Shown here piece by piece: positions 22,601-33,725 of a stretch of 64,000 nt of DNA. The position numbers were made by a program, and so were the translations under genes. A model generated the notes under the pieces. The model did not search any database and was not told the DNA's origin. It was given only the letters and a program-made list of their open reading frames with translations. The stretch comes from Megamerina dolium (taxonomy: Eukaryota > Arthropoda > Insecta > Diptera > Megamerinidae), in contig OY978525.1 in the NCBI GenBank assembly GCA_963854835.1, forward strand, positions 53,879,448 to 53,943,447. The letters are read 5' to 3'. Within the stretch, counting starts at the first letter, position 1; each line of letters opens with the position of its first letter.

Positions 22601-23194
22601 ATTATAGCGGAACGGATGTGGGGAGATTTGTTGACGAATTTATATCAGTTGGAAAATTTATAAAATGTCATCACATTCTTCAAAATCGATTAATCTAAAT
22701 TTTTGATTATTTAAACTCGTTGAAGCACTGTGCGTCTGTTCGTAGTCGTTGTCTTAATTCATATGAGTCAATTTATAATGAAAATACTAGTAGAAAAAGC
22801 AATTGTAAATGTTGTTGTTGTGGTCTTTACAAGAACCGAAAACAGTTTGGAAAAACCGAAAAATAAATTCAAAGAACTTAAAAACCACTCCAAAAAAATC
22901 GAAAACGGTTCCTACAATTTCAAAAGAATAGACAAATTTACAAAATTCTGCCTTACTAAGAGCGTCGTATTTCAAACTATCGATAGCTCGCAGCTCTGTT
23001 CAGTTTAGTTTGTATCTTGTGTTTGAGCGATATCAAAGTACATGTTTGTAGTGGATAACGCGAATGTTTACGAGTATTTTATCGAATAAATGTAAAATTC
23101 TTAAGCTGGCAAAAAGTTGGTGCACTAAAATAATAATTGCTTTTAAATTTATTAACATTTTTATAATGTGTACGGAATACGGAAAATTAGTATA
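22601..23194. other. non-coding, nothing recognised
   Basis: AT-rich sequence. A 92-codon plus-strand frame at 22730-23008 is Lys/Val-rich, has no recognisable motif and is not called. Confidence 0.5.
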
Positions 23195-23580
23195 TTAGGT
23201 TAGGTTATGGGGCTACCCTCTCTTTGAGAGGACACACTTAGGCCAGAAAGGCCCATTGTTATACCACCGAGCTTCTCTTCCAATACTGTTGTGCATGTTA
23301 AATTTGGGCAGCATTAGAAGGGACCTACTTATATTAGCCGGTCCCGAACGGCAGAACCATTGTGACATAACTTTAACTTAGTTTTGCCACAGAGCTCTTT
23401 TAAGAAGCATTTTTGGCAATTGTTGCTGCCGGAAAAATTGGCAATTCTTGCCGGCAGGTGGGTACCGTTCGAAAGAAAAATCTTTTCGATATCAAATGTT
23501 ATTATGCTTCAGCCGGGGATTGAACCCACGACCTACAGATCAGAAGGCCAACGCACTAACCACGGAGCTACGGCACTCAC
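23195..23580 (-). mobile_element. SINE copy joined to a GGTTAGGTTA-type fly repeat
   Basis: The minus-strand SINE occupies about 23265-23577 with its tRNA-like head on the right (GCCGTAGCTCCGTGGTTAGTGCG, anticodon-loop region CTTCTGATC, B box GGGTTCAATCCC). The left flank, 23195-23260, reads TTAGGTTAGGTTATGGGGC...GGACACACTTAGGCC, a motif I associate with dispersed repeats of higher flies. This is the best-preserved head in the window. Confidence 0.75.
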
Positions 23581-23584
23581 AAAT

Positions 23585-25376
23585 TAGTATATTAGAAAGT
23601 AAAATATCGAGATGTCCCATATAAGTGGTGCGTTGCAGTTTTCCACAAAATCAAACAACGAAAATATAGTAGGATTCGCTGTATGAAAAACGCTGATTGA
23701 ATGTAAAGTTCGATCCTTATCAAGTATGAACAAACCACTTAAAACTGCTCAACCGCTCATAGATAGGTCGCGACATCCTTCAAGTTTTAATTTGAAATTA
23801 TTTCGGATGGTACAAATATCAGTAACGTAATTAGTATCAGAGTAATTTTTGGGCCTCTGAACGCTCAAAAGGTCAAAAGGTTAGAGTCAAAATTTGAATG
23901 TCTTTAAAATACTGGAATTTTGGGAGTAGTTACAATATTATTTTGCGTGAGTTTTAAAAAGGCAACTTTTTCAATGAATTCTTAAACATTTTTAAACAAT
24001 AATAATTAGCTGCTCAGCACTGCTGCAACGTTCTCTATAATTTTGTTTGTCAACCAACAGAAAAAAGTTATCAAATCTAAATTTAATAAAACCAATAAAC
24101 CCTCTATTTGGAAGTGTGCAGCTGGCTCTAAAACTAACGGACTAACTAACTAACTAACTAATGAAATTAAATGAAATTTTCAATAAGGGTTAATATCTAC
24201 CCGTAAATGTAAGACTTTTGAAAACAGTTTCTTTAGCAGGCTTTGATTTTTTAACAGTAAATGTCAAGTACCTTTCTTTAGCAAGCAAAAAGACCAAGGA
24301 ATTGGGCCAGAAACGTTAACTCAGCAACACATTTCAGATATTTTTACATAGATAGCTATAGATTGGCTATAGATAGCTATATTGACGTAAATCTTCTCTT
24401 TTATTTTTTTAAATCTTCTCAAAGGGAATCACTTGTAATGTTTAGCCCATACGCTAAAATTTATTATACGTGATCAGTGCGATCAAAAGTGAGAGCTATA
24501 GTTAAATTTTTCACAAAAGTACCTCTGCTGCAGACAATTTTTTTGATATTCAAAGTCATTAAAATCATCCTTACCATCCAACACCACATACAAATTCATT
24601 AACCACGCTGACACTAGGTGGAATTTAAATTATTGAAAGAGTTTGCGAAAAGCAAGGTGCTCTTGTTGCAGCAATTGCAATTTTACGACAAAAAAATTAA
24701 GGCTTGGCAGACCTTATTATTATATTAATGATTTAAAACGTTAGCCGAATTGTGCAGCGTATTGAAACCTTTGTATTTAAGAACCACAGAATTGTCTGCA
24801 GAATAATATTTATATTTTTCTGCAAATGAAACCGAATCTCATGGTTCAATTTGGACCAAAGTTGACAGCAATTATACTGATTACACAGTGCAACATCTTA
24901 TCGGGGGTGAACTAAAATAATCTTAAACAACAGCATTTCCCCTCAGTAAAAAAATTCTCAATTCGATTTTCCTCTACTACGTCACAATTTTTTACAATGG
25001 TTTAAGGGTTGGCTTTTTCAGTCAAATGTAAAATCATATTTAATATTACATTTGAGATAGTTCTAGTCTTCGGAGACCTATATTAAAAAATTCCGAAGAC
25101 AAATAATATGTACCATTTATTAGTAACATGTAAAAAACGAATTAAAATTTTCAGCACTTTATATTTACGTATCTACCATATTGCATCGTATGATAGCTAA
25201 AAAAAAATTTTAAAAAATGATAGCTTCATTCTACAATTTAAGGGTCGTTGTCTCGCGGGTGAACCAAACCTGTCTCAAACAATAGGATTTGAATTCAGTA
25301 TTAAAAACTTTAATCCTTTTCTACTCCACTACGTTAAAATTTTTTTTTACAGTGGCTTTTTCGGTCAAAAGTATAA
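23585..25376. other. non-coding with a diverged direct repeat
   Basis: No gene seen. Two diverged direct copies of about 130 bp lie at about 24896-25030 and 25245-25376 (both GGGTGAAC..., TCTACT.C..TACGT..AA, CTTTTTC.GTCAAA.GTA), 350 bp apart. Short repeats of ATAGATAGCTATAG occur near 24350. Confidence 0.5.
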
Positions 25377-28300
25377 TTACTTACTTACTTACTTATGTGG
25401 CCATAACAACCGAATATAGATTTAGGCCGAAAATAACATGCTTTGCCAGCCATCTCTGTTCTTCGCTAGCTGGCGCCAGTTAGAAATTCCAAGCGCCGTC
25501 AGGTTCTCCAGTACTTGGTCTTTCCACCGGAGGTTTGGTCTTCCTCTTCTGCGCCGTCCTCCAGCGGGTTTCGAATATAACACCTTCTTAGCTGGAGCGT
25601 GTTCTTCCATTCGCTCGACATGACCTAGCCAGCGCAGCCGCTGGATTTTGATGCGCTTTACTATGTCAATATCGGCATACAGCTCGTACAGCTCATGGTT
25701 GTACCTTATTCGGTACTCGGCACCAACGCAAATAGGTCCAAAGATCTTACGTAGGACTTTTCTCTCGAAAACCCCAAGAATTCGCTCATCCGAGGTGGAA
25801 ATTGTCCAGGCTTCAGCGCCATATGTTAGGACAGGCATGATGAGAGACTTGTAGAGTGTAGTTTTCGTTCTTCGAGAGAGGGCTCGACTTCTCAATTGCT
25901 TACTCAGCCCAAAGTAACACCTGTTAGCAAGAGTTATCCTACGCATGATCTCCAAGCTGACGTCATTACTGCTGTTAATGCTGGTTCCAAGATAGACAAA
26001 GTCCCTTACTACTTCAAAAGCGTAGTTGTCAACAGTGACGTGCTGTCCAAGACGCCGGGACTCTTTGTTTGTTGACACTAGATATTTCGTCTTGCCCTCG
26101 TTCACCGTGAGACCATCCGACGCGACTCTCTTTCCAACTCTGAGAATGCTGCACTGACTGCTCGCGTGTTCATGCCGATTATGTCAATATCATCGGCATA
26201 CGCTAACAGCATGACACTTTTGTTGAAGATAGTGCCATTATGTCGTAGATCAGCAGCTCGTATTATTTTCTCCATAATAAGATTGAAGAAGTCGCACGAT
26301 AACGAATCACCTTGTCTGAAACCCCGTTCGGTATTAAACGGTGCGGAGAGGTCCTTTCCAATTTTCACTGCACAACGGGAGTTATGCAGTGTCATTCTAC
26401 AAAGTTGAAAGCGGCTTTGCAGGAATACCGAACTCAGAGATTGTTTCGTAGAGATAATCCCTTACCGGACTGTCGAAAGCGACTTTATAATCAACAAATA
26501 GGTGGTGTGTGTCGATCTGTATTTTTTGGGTCTCCTCCAGGATTTGGTGCAACGTGAAAATCCGATCGATGGTGGATTTACCAGGCCTAAAGCCACACTG
26601 ATAAGGTCCAATCAGGTTGTTAAGCATGGGCTTCAATCTTTCACACAATACGCTCGATAGAATCTTTTATGCGACGCTCAGGAAACTTATTCCACGGTAG
26701 TGGGCGCAAATTGTGGGGTATCCTTTTTTATGTACGGGACAGAGAACACTGAGCCTCCAATCATCAGGCATGCTTTCATCCGACCACTTTCTGAGCTGTA
26801 CATTCAGGCAAGCAACTCATCGCCTCTGGTCTTAAACAACTCGGCAGGCAGGCCATCAGCACCTGCAGCATTGTTGCTCTTCAGCCTTAAAATGGCTGTT
26901 TCAACCTCGTCATTGTCTGGTGGTGGAACACCATCATCTGTAATTGGGGTTTTCGGGCAATCTCCTCCACTGGCGGAATTGCTCGTAGCATCACGATTCA
27001 GTAACGTGGAGAAGTATTCCCATCATAGTCTCAGTACAATCTGGACATCTGTAACCAGATTCCCATTTCCATCACGACAAGAGGCTCCGGGATTTAAACC
27101 TCCACTCATGCGCTTGATCTTTTCGAAGAATTTTCGAATCTCATTCTTGTCGGTGCACATCTCTATCTTCTCACACTCGCGTCTTTCCAACTTCCTCTTC
27201 TTGCGCCTGAAAATACGTCTCTCTGCACTCCTTTTCTCTCTATACCGCTCCTTAACAGCTCGCATTGCACCTGCACGCAGGGTTCTTCTGTAGGCGGCGT
27301 CTTTCTCTGCGGTAGCGTCGCGACACTCCTGATCAGACCACTCATTCCTCAGAGGCCGGTAGTAACCGATTACCTCCTCTGCAGCAGTAGTCATGGAGGA
27401 TATATGTGTCCACCGTGCGCATGTATCATCAAGTGGGGGAGTGTTCTGCATAAGCAGATCCGATAGTTGAGTGGAAAATGCATCTGCTGTGTCTGGTGAT
27501 CGCAGCTTACTAACGTCGAGCTTTCTCTGTGTGGGACTTCTCTTGTTATTTGCGACACATAGGCGTGTGCGCACCTTAGCTGCAACAAGGTAGTGATCCG
27601 AGTCGATGTTGGCACCACGGATCGATTTCACGTCCATCACACTGGAAGCATGCCTTCCGTCAATCACCACATGATCAATTTGGTTTCTTATACGTTGATC
27701 TGGAGACAGCCATGTCGCTTTGTGGATGTCGAGATGCTGGAATCTGGTACCACCAATTACCATGTTTCGTGCTGCGGCGAAGTCGATCAGCCTCATTCCG
27801 TTATCGGAGGTGTTCTGGTGGAGGATGAATTTTCCGACAGTTGGACCAAAGGTACCTTCCTTGCCCACCCTGGCATTAAAGTCGCCAAGCACGATATTGA
27901 TATCGTGGCGGGGGCAGCGGTCATAAGCTTCTTCGAGGCGCTGAAAGAAGCTCTCCTTGGTCACATTGTCCTTCTCATCCGTCGGAGCGTGGGTACATAT
28001 AAGGCTGATGTTGAAAAATTTTGCCTTGATGCGGATTGTGGCCAGCCGTTCGTTCACAGGCGTGAACTGTGAGACAAGATGTCGTAGTCTCTTGCTGACC
28101 AAAAATCCACATCCTAATTCGTGCCTTTCAGCATGCCAACTGTAGTAGATGTCACAGGACGCTCTTTTGGATCAGCCCTGTCCTGTCCATCGCATTTCCT
28201 GGAGAGCGGTGATGTCAGCTCTGTATTTTTCGAGGACATCAACCAGCTGGATAGAGGCACCCTCCCTATAAAGGGATCGGACATTCCAGGTGCATATCCG

Positions 28301-28481
28301 TAAATCGTTGTCCTTTTTTCGTTTGCGGGGGTCATCAACAAAAGTGGTAGTCCTTATCCGAGGCATATTTTTTTTTCATTGGGGGTTTTTTTTATGTGGC
28401 GGGTCCCAAACCCAACACACAACCTCTAACCGAGGAGATTTTCGCCACTCACTTCAGCCGCCTCCCAGCGGGTGCCAGGAT
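25377..28481 (-). mobile_element. RTE-like LINE, copy 1
   Basis: Non-LTR retrotransposon of about 3.1 kb on the minus strand with an apurinic-type endonuclease and a reverse transcriptase in one reading frame, of the RTE/BovB-like kind (the domain often annotated as 'craniofacial development protein 2-like'). The 3' end is a short tandem (TAAG)n tail (25377-25396 on the plus strand reads ACTTACTTACTT), as RTE elements have. The similarity shared with copy 2 at the 5' side ends at 28481. Confidence 0.85.
25422..28366 (-). pseudogene. RTE-like endonuclease-reverse transcriptase, broken (copy 1)
   Basis: Starts MPRIRTT at 28366. Endonuclease motifs: ICTWNVRSL near 28300, QEMRW near 28185, GDFNARVG near 27890, RNQIDHVVIDGRH near 27660, SDHYL near 27595. 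RT motifs: NLIGPYQCGFRPGKST near 26590, GFRQGDSLS near 26310, AYADDIDIIGMNTR near 26190. The C-terminal RRIT...LSRR.KT.LYKSLI, RLRWLGHVERM and GRPNLRWKDQV follow, with a stop at 25422. There are nonsense codons at 28172-28174 and 27023, and frameshifts near 26700, 26397 and 26105. It is not functional but is clearly much younger than the copy at 12596. Confidence 0.88.
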
Positions 28482-28810
28482 CCGCCACCCTTACAGGAAT
28501 ACTGCAAAAGAGACGGAACCCCCAGGCCAGACAAAAAAATTATAAAGAGAAAGAAAAAAAAAATCGGTATTACATTAATTCAAAATATACTTATAGTTAG
28601 GGAAATTGATTGAAATCTTAAAATTACCATTTAGAGAATCTTATAACTAGGGAACTTAATTCAAGGTTTTTTTTTTTAAATACAATTCATAAAAATCTTA
28701 TAATTAGAGAAAATTAAATTAAGGGTACTGGGTAGGAAATTCATGAATTAGAGATAGATAATATTTGAAATATAGAATATATAAAAAAAGAGAGATCATT
28801 GAAGAATAAA
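28482..28810 (-). other. 3' untranslated part of the BEL element
   Basis: AT-rich sequence between the RTE 5' limit and the stop of the BEL 3' ORF. It holds three or four degenerate copies of a CTTATAATTAGGGAA-like unit with TTAATTCAA (about 28570-28740). I could not find a 3' LTR here; it was probably lost or displaced when the RTE copy arrived. Confidence 0.45.
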
Positions 28811-29434
28811 TTATTGTGGCCGGAAATGCTGCATCCCTTCAAATGGCATGTGCATCAAGTTCATGTGAGGGGGTTGAGTCGCAACCATTGACGGCGGGTG
28901 AAACAAAGGCCGGGGTTGAATGCCATACATCGGCATCGCGGAAAAAATGGAGAGCATAGTTGGAGCCGTTTGCTGCATCGGCACGAAACTTTGAGGCACT
29001 ACTGCTGGTAGAGTAGCCGGTAGAGGCTGTGGCGCATGAAGGCAAGTGCATGCCAGCGGCGGAGTAACAGTAGGAAGACGAGGAGAACGCTGTTTCTTTG
29101 ATGACTGTTTTTGTGGACGATTCGCTTTCTTTTCCCCTCGTCCATGTAGCAATGTATGATGCGTTTTCGAGCAACGCTGGCATCGTACCGAACTCGTGCA
29201 TTGACTGACCACGTGAGTATGTGAAAGGCAGTTGAAACAATATCTGTGCCGTATGACGATATCATACCTTCTCGCTATCGGCATTGCTGCGAATCGGGGA
29301 CATGAGCGTAATGGATGGTTCTTGAGGCACACATCGCATCCGCAACGTTGGTTCCGCCGAGTGACATGGCCGCGTGATTCCAGAGGTGGATAGATTGGAC
29401 TCCGACGGCCCGAAGTTCTTGCTCGTGAAAACAT
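28811..29434 (-). CDS. accessory zinc-knuckle protein of the BEL element
   Basis: Intact 207-codon ORF downstream of integrase, ATG at 29432-29434. Residues 33 to about 97 form a Cys/His module, CDVCLKNHPLRSCPRF followed by a YCFNCL..TH pair, CxxC and HHTLLH. This matches, step by step, the module at the Gag-protease junction of the same element (CPLCREIHPLRHCPDF ... KRHHSLLH). A Lys/Arg-rich stretch follows (about 97-122), then a Pro/Met/Gln-rich tail. The frame extends to 29500, but those extra Leu/Phe-rich codons are the translated polypyrimidine tract. The ORF begins five bases after a strong splice acceptor, so it is probably made from a spliced RNA, as env-type genes are. It is likely an RNA- or DNA-binding protein; its role is unknown. 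It is the only unbroken ORF of this element other than gag. Confidence 0.8.
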   Translation of the reverse strand: MFSRARTSGRRSPIYPPLESRGHVTRRNQRCGCDVCLKNHPLRSCPRFAAMPIARRYDIVIRHRYCFNCLSHTHVVSQCTSSVRCQRCSKTHHTLLHGRGEKKANRPQKQSSKKQRSPRLPTVTPPLACTCLHAPQPLPATLPAVVPQSFVPMQQTAPTMLSIFSAMPMYGIQPRPLFHPPSMVATQPPHMNLMHMPFEGMQHFRPQ

Positions 29435-29439
29435 GTCAA

Positions 29440-29490
29440 CTAGAACAGTAACAAAAAAAAACAAACAAAAAATGAAAACAAAAAAGAGAG
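29440..29490 (-). promoter_or_regulatory. splice acceptor before the BEL accessory ORF
   Basis: On the minus strand a run of about 45 pyrimidine-rich bases (mostly T) leads into GTTACTGTTCTAG, with AG at 29441-29440. The accessory ATG follows five bases later. A candidate donor, AAAG|GTACGT, lies at 35710/35709, about 40 bases downstream of the primer site. Confidence 0.65.
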
Positions 29491-29512
29491 TGAGCCACAT
29501 TAGTGAAAGTTA

Positions 29513-30563
29513 ACTAGGGAGACGGGAGGGGAAGCGCTACTAGCTTTACTATAGGCCTAGTTAGTAAGCCCTTAGCAGTACTGACATCGGCCACTCTAAC
29601 ATGAAAATCGGGGCCGAGGTAGGTTTTCTTGACTCGACCTAGTTTCCATTCATTCGGGGGTAACTGCTCGTTGCGTATGACTACTAAGTCTCCTACGCAA
29701 ATATCCTTTTACGGGTACTTCCACTTGGTGCGTTTATGCACTTCTTTGAGATACTCTTCCTTCCACCTTAGGCAGAAGGATTGGTATATCACTTTAAGAC
29801 GTTGCCACCTGTTAAGTGCACTTAATGAGTGGCCTGAGATATCATCTTCAGCGGGGGACAATAACGGCGATCCGATCAAAAAGTGACCAGGTGTAAGCGG
29901 AGATAAGTCTGACGGGTTATCAGACATGGGGCTTAAAGGCCTTGAGTTAAGGCATGCTTCAATGCGTGAGAGAATCGTGCTGAATTCCTCCAGGGTGTAT
30001 TTTTGATTCGGGGGAAGCTTCTTTAGATGGGCTTTAAAACTTTTCACGTCTGCTTCCCACAGACCACCCATATGTGGAGCCCCAGCAGGAATAAATCGCC
30101 ATTCGAGATTTTGATGACTCTGAGACGCCTCTACGCTATCACGTACATGACGCAAAAATTTGTCATGCTCAGCTCGTAGAGCACGAGATGCACCAACAAA
30201 AGATGTCCCATTATCAGAGTAAATGATTGCTGGACATCCACGACGAGAGAAAAAACGCGAGAATGCTGCGAGAAATGTGGGCGTGGTCATATCACTTGTG
30301 GCCTCTAAGTGTATCGCCTTCGTTGCAAAGCATACGAATACGCAAACATACCCCTTAGTGATGCGACATGCTCGGCCGACATATGTCTTAATGTCAAAAG
30401 GGGCGGCGAAATCCACACCGGTCGTAGAAAAAGGCCTCGACAGTGTTGTGCGTTCCGGAGGAAGCGCAGCCATTATTTGCGTATACTGTTTCCGTTTTTC
30501 AAGAATGCAGGTTTTGCATTTGTGAATGGTAGTCCTCACTAAATTCTTCAGCCAGGGACCCAA
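29513..30563 (-). pseudogene. BEL integrase region
   Basis: Zinc-binding tail (CKTCILEKRKQ), then the integrase core: STTGVDFAAPF (first Asp near 30400), IIYSDNGTSFVGA (second Asp near 30215), and a downstream MGGLWEADVKSFK (Glu near 30070). The typical BEL text LNSRPLSPMS follows. After a frameshift near 29705 the C-terminal DLVVIRNEQLPPNEWKLGRV pattern continues to a stop near 29513. It would insert the DNA copy into the genome. Confidence 0.88.
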
Positions 30564-31345
30564 TATTCCATGCGAACTAAACGTAGAAGCAGTTGATTAG
30601 CACCATGCATAGAGATAAGGTGTACAAAATCAAGCAGTAATTGAGTGAATCGGCCGGAATATGGGAGAAGTATGGGAAATCTCTCTCTGTAAGAAAGAGA
30701 CGGGGAATGAACCAAGCGGCCATTGATACGCATTTTGCCACTTGAGTCCACAAACGGCTTAAGCGTAAGTATATCACTCTTACGGGGAATCGGGACCTTC
30801 TGCGGTAAATCAGCGTATTCCTGTGGAAAATGACGTTTTTGACATAATATAATGAGTTTATTGCGCGTGGAAACGATTTCTGAAGATGTGATGCTAAAAG
30901 ACGTAAAGTGAGTATCACTTCGTCCATCTATCTGAGAATTCCGGAAAAAACGAAATATGTACGATATAACGCGCAACGCACGAGAGAGAGATGAAAAACG
31001 GTCCAAAATATCATCTAATTCTTCAAGTCTTCCAAGGTGAGACTTTATAACCCTGGTCTCGGGGATGCCAATCAACTCAGTATTCAAAGTTGTAGTTGGC
31101 CAACTAGTTCGTGACATTCTTAACCACGCTGGCCCCTGCCACCATAGCACATGGTAGGCCAACTCCGTAGCTGTAGTTCCGCGAGTTGCCAAATCAGCCA
31201 GATTGTCGGAAGAACTCACGTGTGACCAAATTGAATTTCCAATCTTTTCTAGTATAGACGAAACTCGATTTGCCACAAATGTTGCCCAGTGACATGGAGG
31301 TTTTTGTAGCCATGATAGAACAATAGTAGAATCAGTCCAGGCATA
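30548..31345 (-). pseudogene. BEL RNase H end and integrase N-terminus
   Basis: Encodes ISSILEKIGNSIW-type text and NLADLATRGTTATEL, the conserved BEL junction after RNase H, then RTL-like linker, INGRLVHSPSLSY and the HxxxxH zinc-finger region (LIS-MHGANQLLL). It is in a different frame from the pieces on either side, with indels near 31345 and 30560. Confidence 0.85.
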
Positions 31346-32840
31346 TCGTATACGTTTGCATTCGAAGCTGCGGTATTAAGGAATCTAGCATGTTAGACAG
31401 TAAATCCGCTCCGCATAGTTCTAAACGAGGAAGCGATAAGGATTTAACGGGGGCAACGCGTGTCTTGGCCGCGAGCAGATGTGTATAAATTTCACCTGTG
31501 GGAGTCTCCATACGCATATACACAGTGGCTGCGTAAGCTTTCTCAGAAGCATCGCAAAAACCGTGAAACTGTACGATGCAGTCGGGTGAGAATTGCACAA
31601 AACGGGGTATACGTATGGTAGTCAGATTCGGGTAATCTGACAGAAATTTCTGCCATTTGTGAAGTGTGAGTGGCTTAATCGCTTCATCCCAATCCGTATT
31701 ATCCAGCCACAGCTGTTGCATCAACATCTTCGCAACAACGATTTTCGGTGCCAACCATCCAGCAGGATCGAATAGCTTGGCAATCATTGAGAGAACCTCT
31801 CGTTTAGTAAACGAAGCCTTGTTTGGGAGGGGACCTGGAGAAAAGAAGAAGCAATCGGAACCTGCATTCCATCTTAACCCTAGGGTTTTCGCAGTACTCG
31901 TGTCAGAGATATTAAGGAACTCGGAATACAAAAGGTGATTCAAAGGGAGGCCATCAAGAACAGCTTGGTGGTTCGAGGTCCATTTCCTCAACGAGAATCC
32001 TGCTGTGTTTAACACAGAGGTCAGTTCATTCCGTGCCGTGATTGTGTCTTTCAAAGTATGACCTCCAGCAAGTACATCATCTACGTACATTGATGTCTTC
32101 AAAATATCCGAAGCAATGGGATTAGCTTCTTCGTTCTCTTGCGCAAGTTGCAATAGAGTCCTTATGGCGAGATACGGAGCACAGTTAACTCCAAATGTTA
32201 CCGTTTGCAACTCAAAACTTTCGAGGTCTTCGTCTTGGGATTTTCTAAACCAAATACGTTGGTATGGGGTATATTCGGGATGTACGAGAATCTGTCGGTA
32301 CATTTTCTCAATGTCGGCATTAAAGACGAAACGATAGAGCCTCCATCTCAGAATTAGAGTCATTAAATCGGATTGTAATATTGGCCCAGTACATAAAACG
32401 TCATTGAGACTGTTACCATTAGAAGTCCGACAAGACGCATTAAAGACAACTCGGAGCTTAGTGGTGGTGCTATCTGGTTTCACCACGGCATGATGAGGCA
32501 GGTAGTATGATGAATCGGGTGTTGAGTTAGAATGATTAGCAAATCTCTTCATATGCCCTAAGTCGAGATACTCTGAGATCACTTGGTCGTATTCCTTCTT
32601 GAATTGAGGGGTCTTAAGTAACCGTGTTTCGTTACGAAAGAATTGAGCTCGCGCCGAATTGCGTGAATCTCCTATCGATAATTCTTCGGGAAAATTCTGC
32701 TTGAATGGTAGCGATACTACAAAACGTCCATCCTTGTTTCGAAAAGTTGTCTTCGTGAAAAGATTTTCGCAATATATGTCCTCAGGCGATTTTTTGGTAA
32801 CCTTAGAGAACTCTTCGATCTCCCAGAATCGAGAAATTTG
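31332..32840 (-). pseudogene. BEL reverse transcriptase
   Basis: Contains YLPHHAVVKPDSTTTKLRVVFNAS near 32490 (BEL RT start), LNDVLCTGP, FNADIEKMYRQI near 32310, FGVNCAPYLA near 32195, and the catalytic box YVDDVLAGG near 32075 (BEL uses YVDD). These are followed by WNAGSDCF, LFDPAGWLAP, and the RNase H start FHGFCDASEKAYAA near 31560. Frameshifts bound it near 32840 and 31345. Confidence 0.9.
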
Positions 32841-33725
32841 TTTATCGAGGCTGATTTCATTATAAAATCACAACACCTTTCCGTGTGACGACCAGTAATT
32901 ATCCATCCGAAAACGGTATTTTGCGCAATTAGAGATGCTAGAATTCCTTTTTTTATGCCATTCAGTATTAATGATGGGTAGATGTCACCACCCAATACCA
33001 AATCCACAGGCGAACTCCTGTGTAGATTTTCATCGGCCAACCGTAAACCAGAAAGTTCTTTACGTAAGTCGGCCGATATCGAGTGTGACGGCAGTTTTCC
33101 CGTAAGTTTCTGCAGAACAAAAGTATCTACTTGCAAAGAAAAACTCGGGTCAATAGGGGATGCAATCACCAAAGAACACATTTTTGTTGAATGGGCCGTT
33201 ACTACCTCATTTAGACCAGTAACTTCCGTTTGAACGTCGCAAACAGGGAGGCGCAACCTGTTGCGTAAGCGTTCCGACATAAAGGTCGCTTCGGAGCCTG
33301 AGTCAATAAGGGCACGGGCTGTAAATGTCGTGTTGTGATGACGGATATGTACTACTGCCGTTCCGAGTATCACTGTATGATTGACGGTCGAGGGGCTGGC
33401 ATGATCCAGCCCCTCGACTTGGAGCTGAGATGCGAATGACTGGCGAGATCGGTCAGATGATTCTCTAGCGGGAGTCGGTGCGGGCGGAGCTTCATGATGA
33501 TTGTCCGAGGACTTCTCCAGTCTGTGAAGAAGGGAATGATGCCTTTTCTTGCAAGATGAGCAAGTGAAGAGACTCTTGCAATTAATGCAGTTATGGGAAT
33601 TGGCGAAGCAATTGGTGCACAGACCGTTCCTCGTGACTACATTATAACGCTCACCCACCGACAACTTCAAAAAGTCGGGGCAATGGCGAAGAGGGTGTAT
33701 CTCCCGGCACAATGGGCAAGCACTA
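32717..33725 (-). pseudogene. BEL nucleocapsid knuckles and protease
   Basis: Begins in the zinc module CPLCREIHPLRHCPDF near 33710 with further CTNCF..SH, CSSC and HHSLLH elements. The aspartic protease follows, with RALIDSGSEATFM near 33310 (DSG active site) and LVLGGDIYPSLI near 32985. The frame ends at 32717 after an indel near 32840 where the RT frame takes over. Confidence 0.88.

Noticed and set aside
22730..23008. Lys/Val-rich 92-codon ORF
   Set aside because: No family signature, no supporting signals, and low-complexity composition.
27023..28366. Host gene similar to craniofacial development protein 2
   Set aside because: The endonuclease continues into a LINE reverse transcriptase, and three copies are in the window; that annotation comes from LINE endonucleases.
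29435..29500. Hydrophobic N-terminus (possible signal peptide) of the BEL 3' ORF
   Set aside because: The Leu/Phe run is the translation of the pyrimidine tract before the splice acceptor; the likely start is the ATG at 29434.
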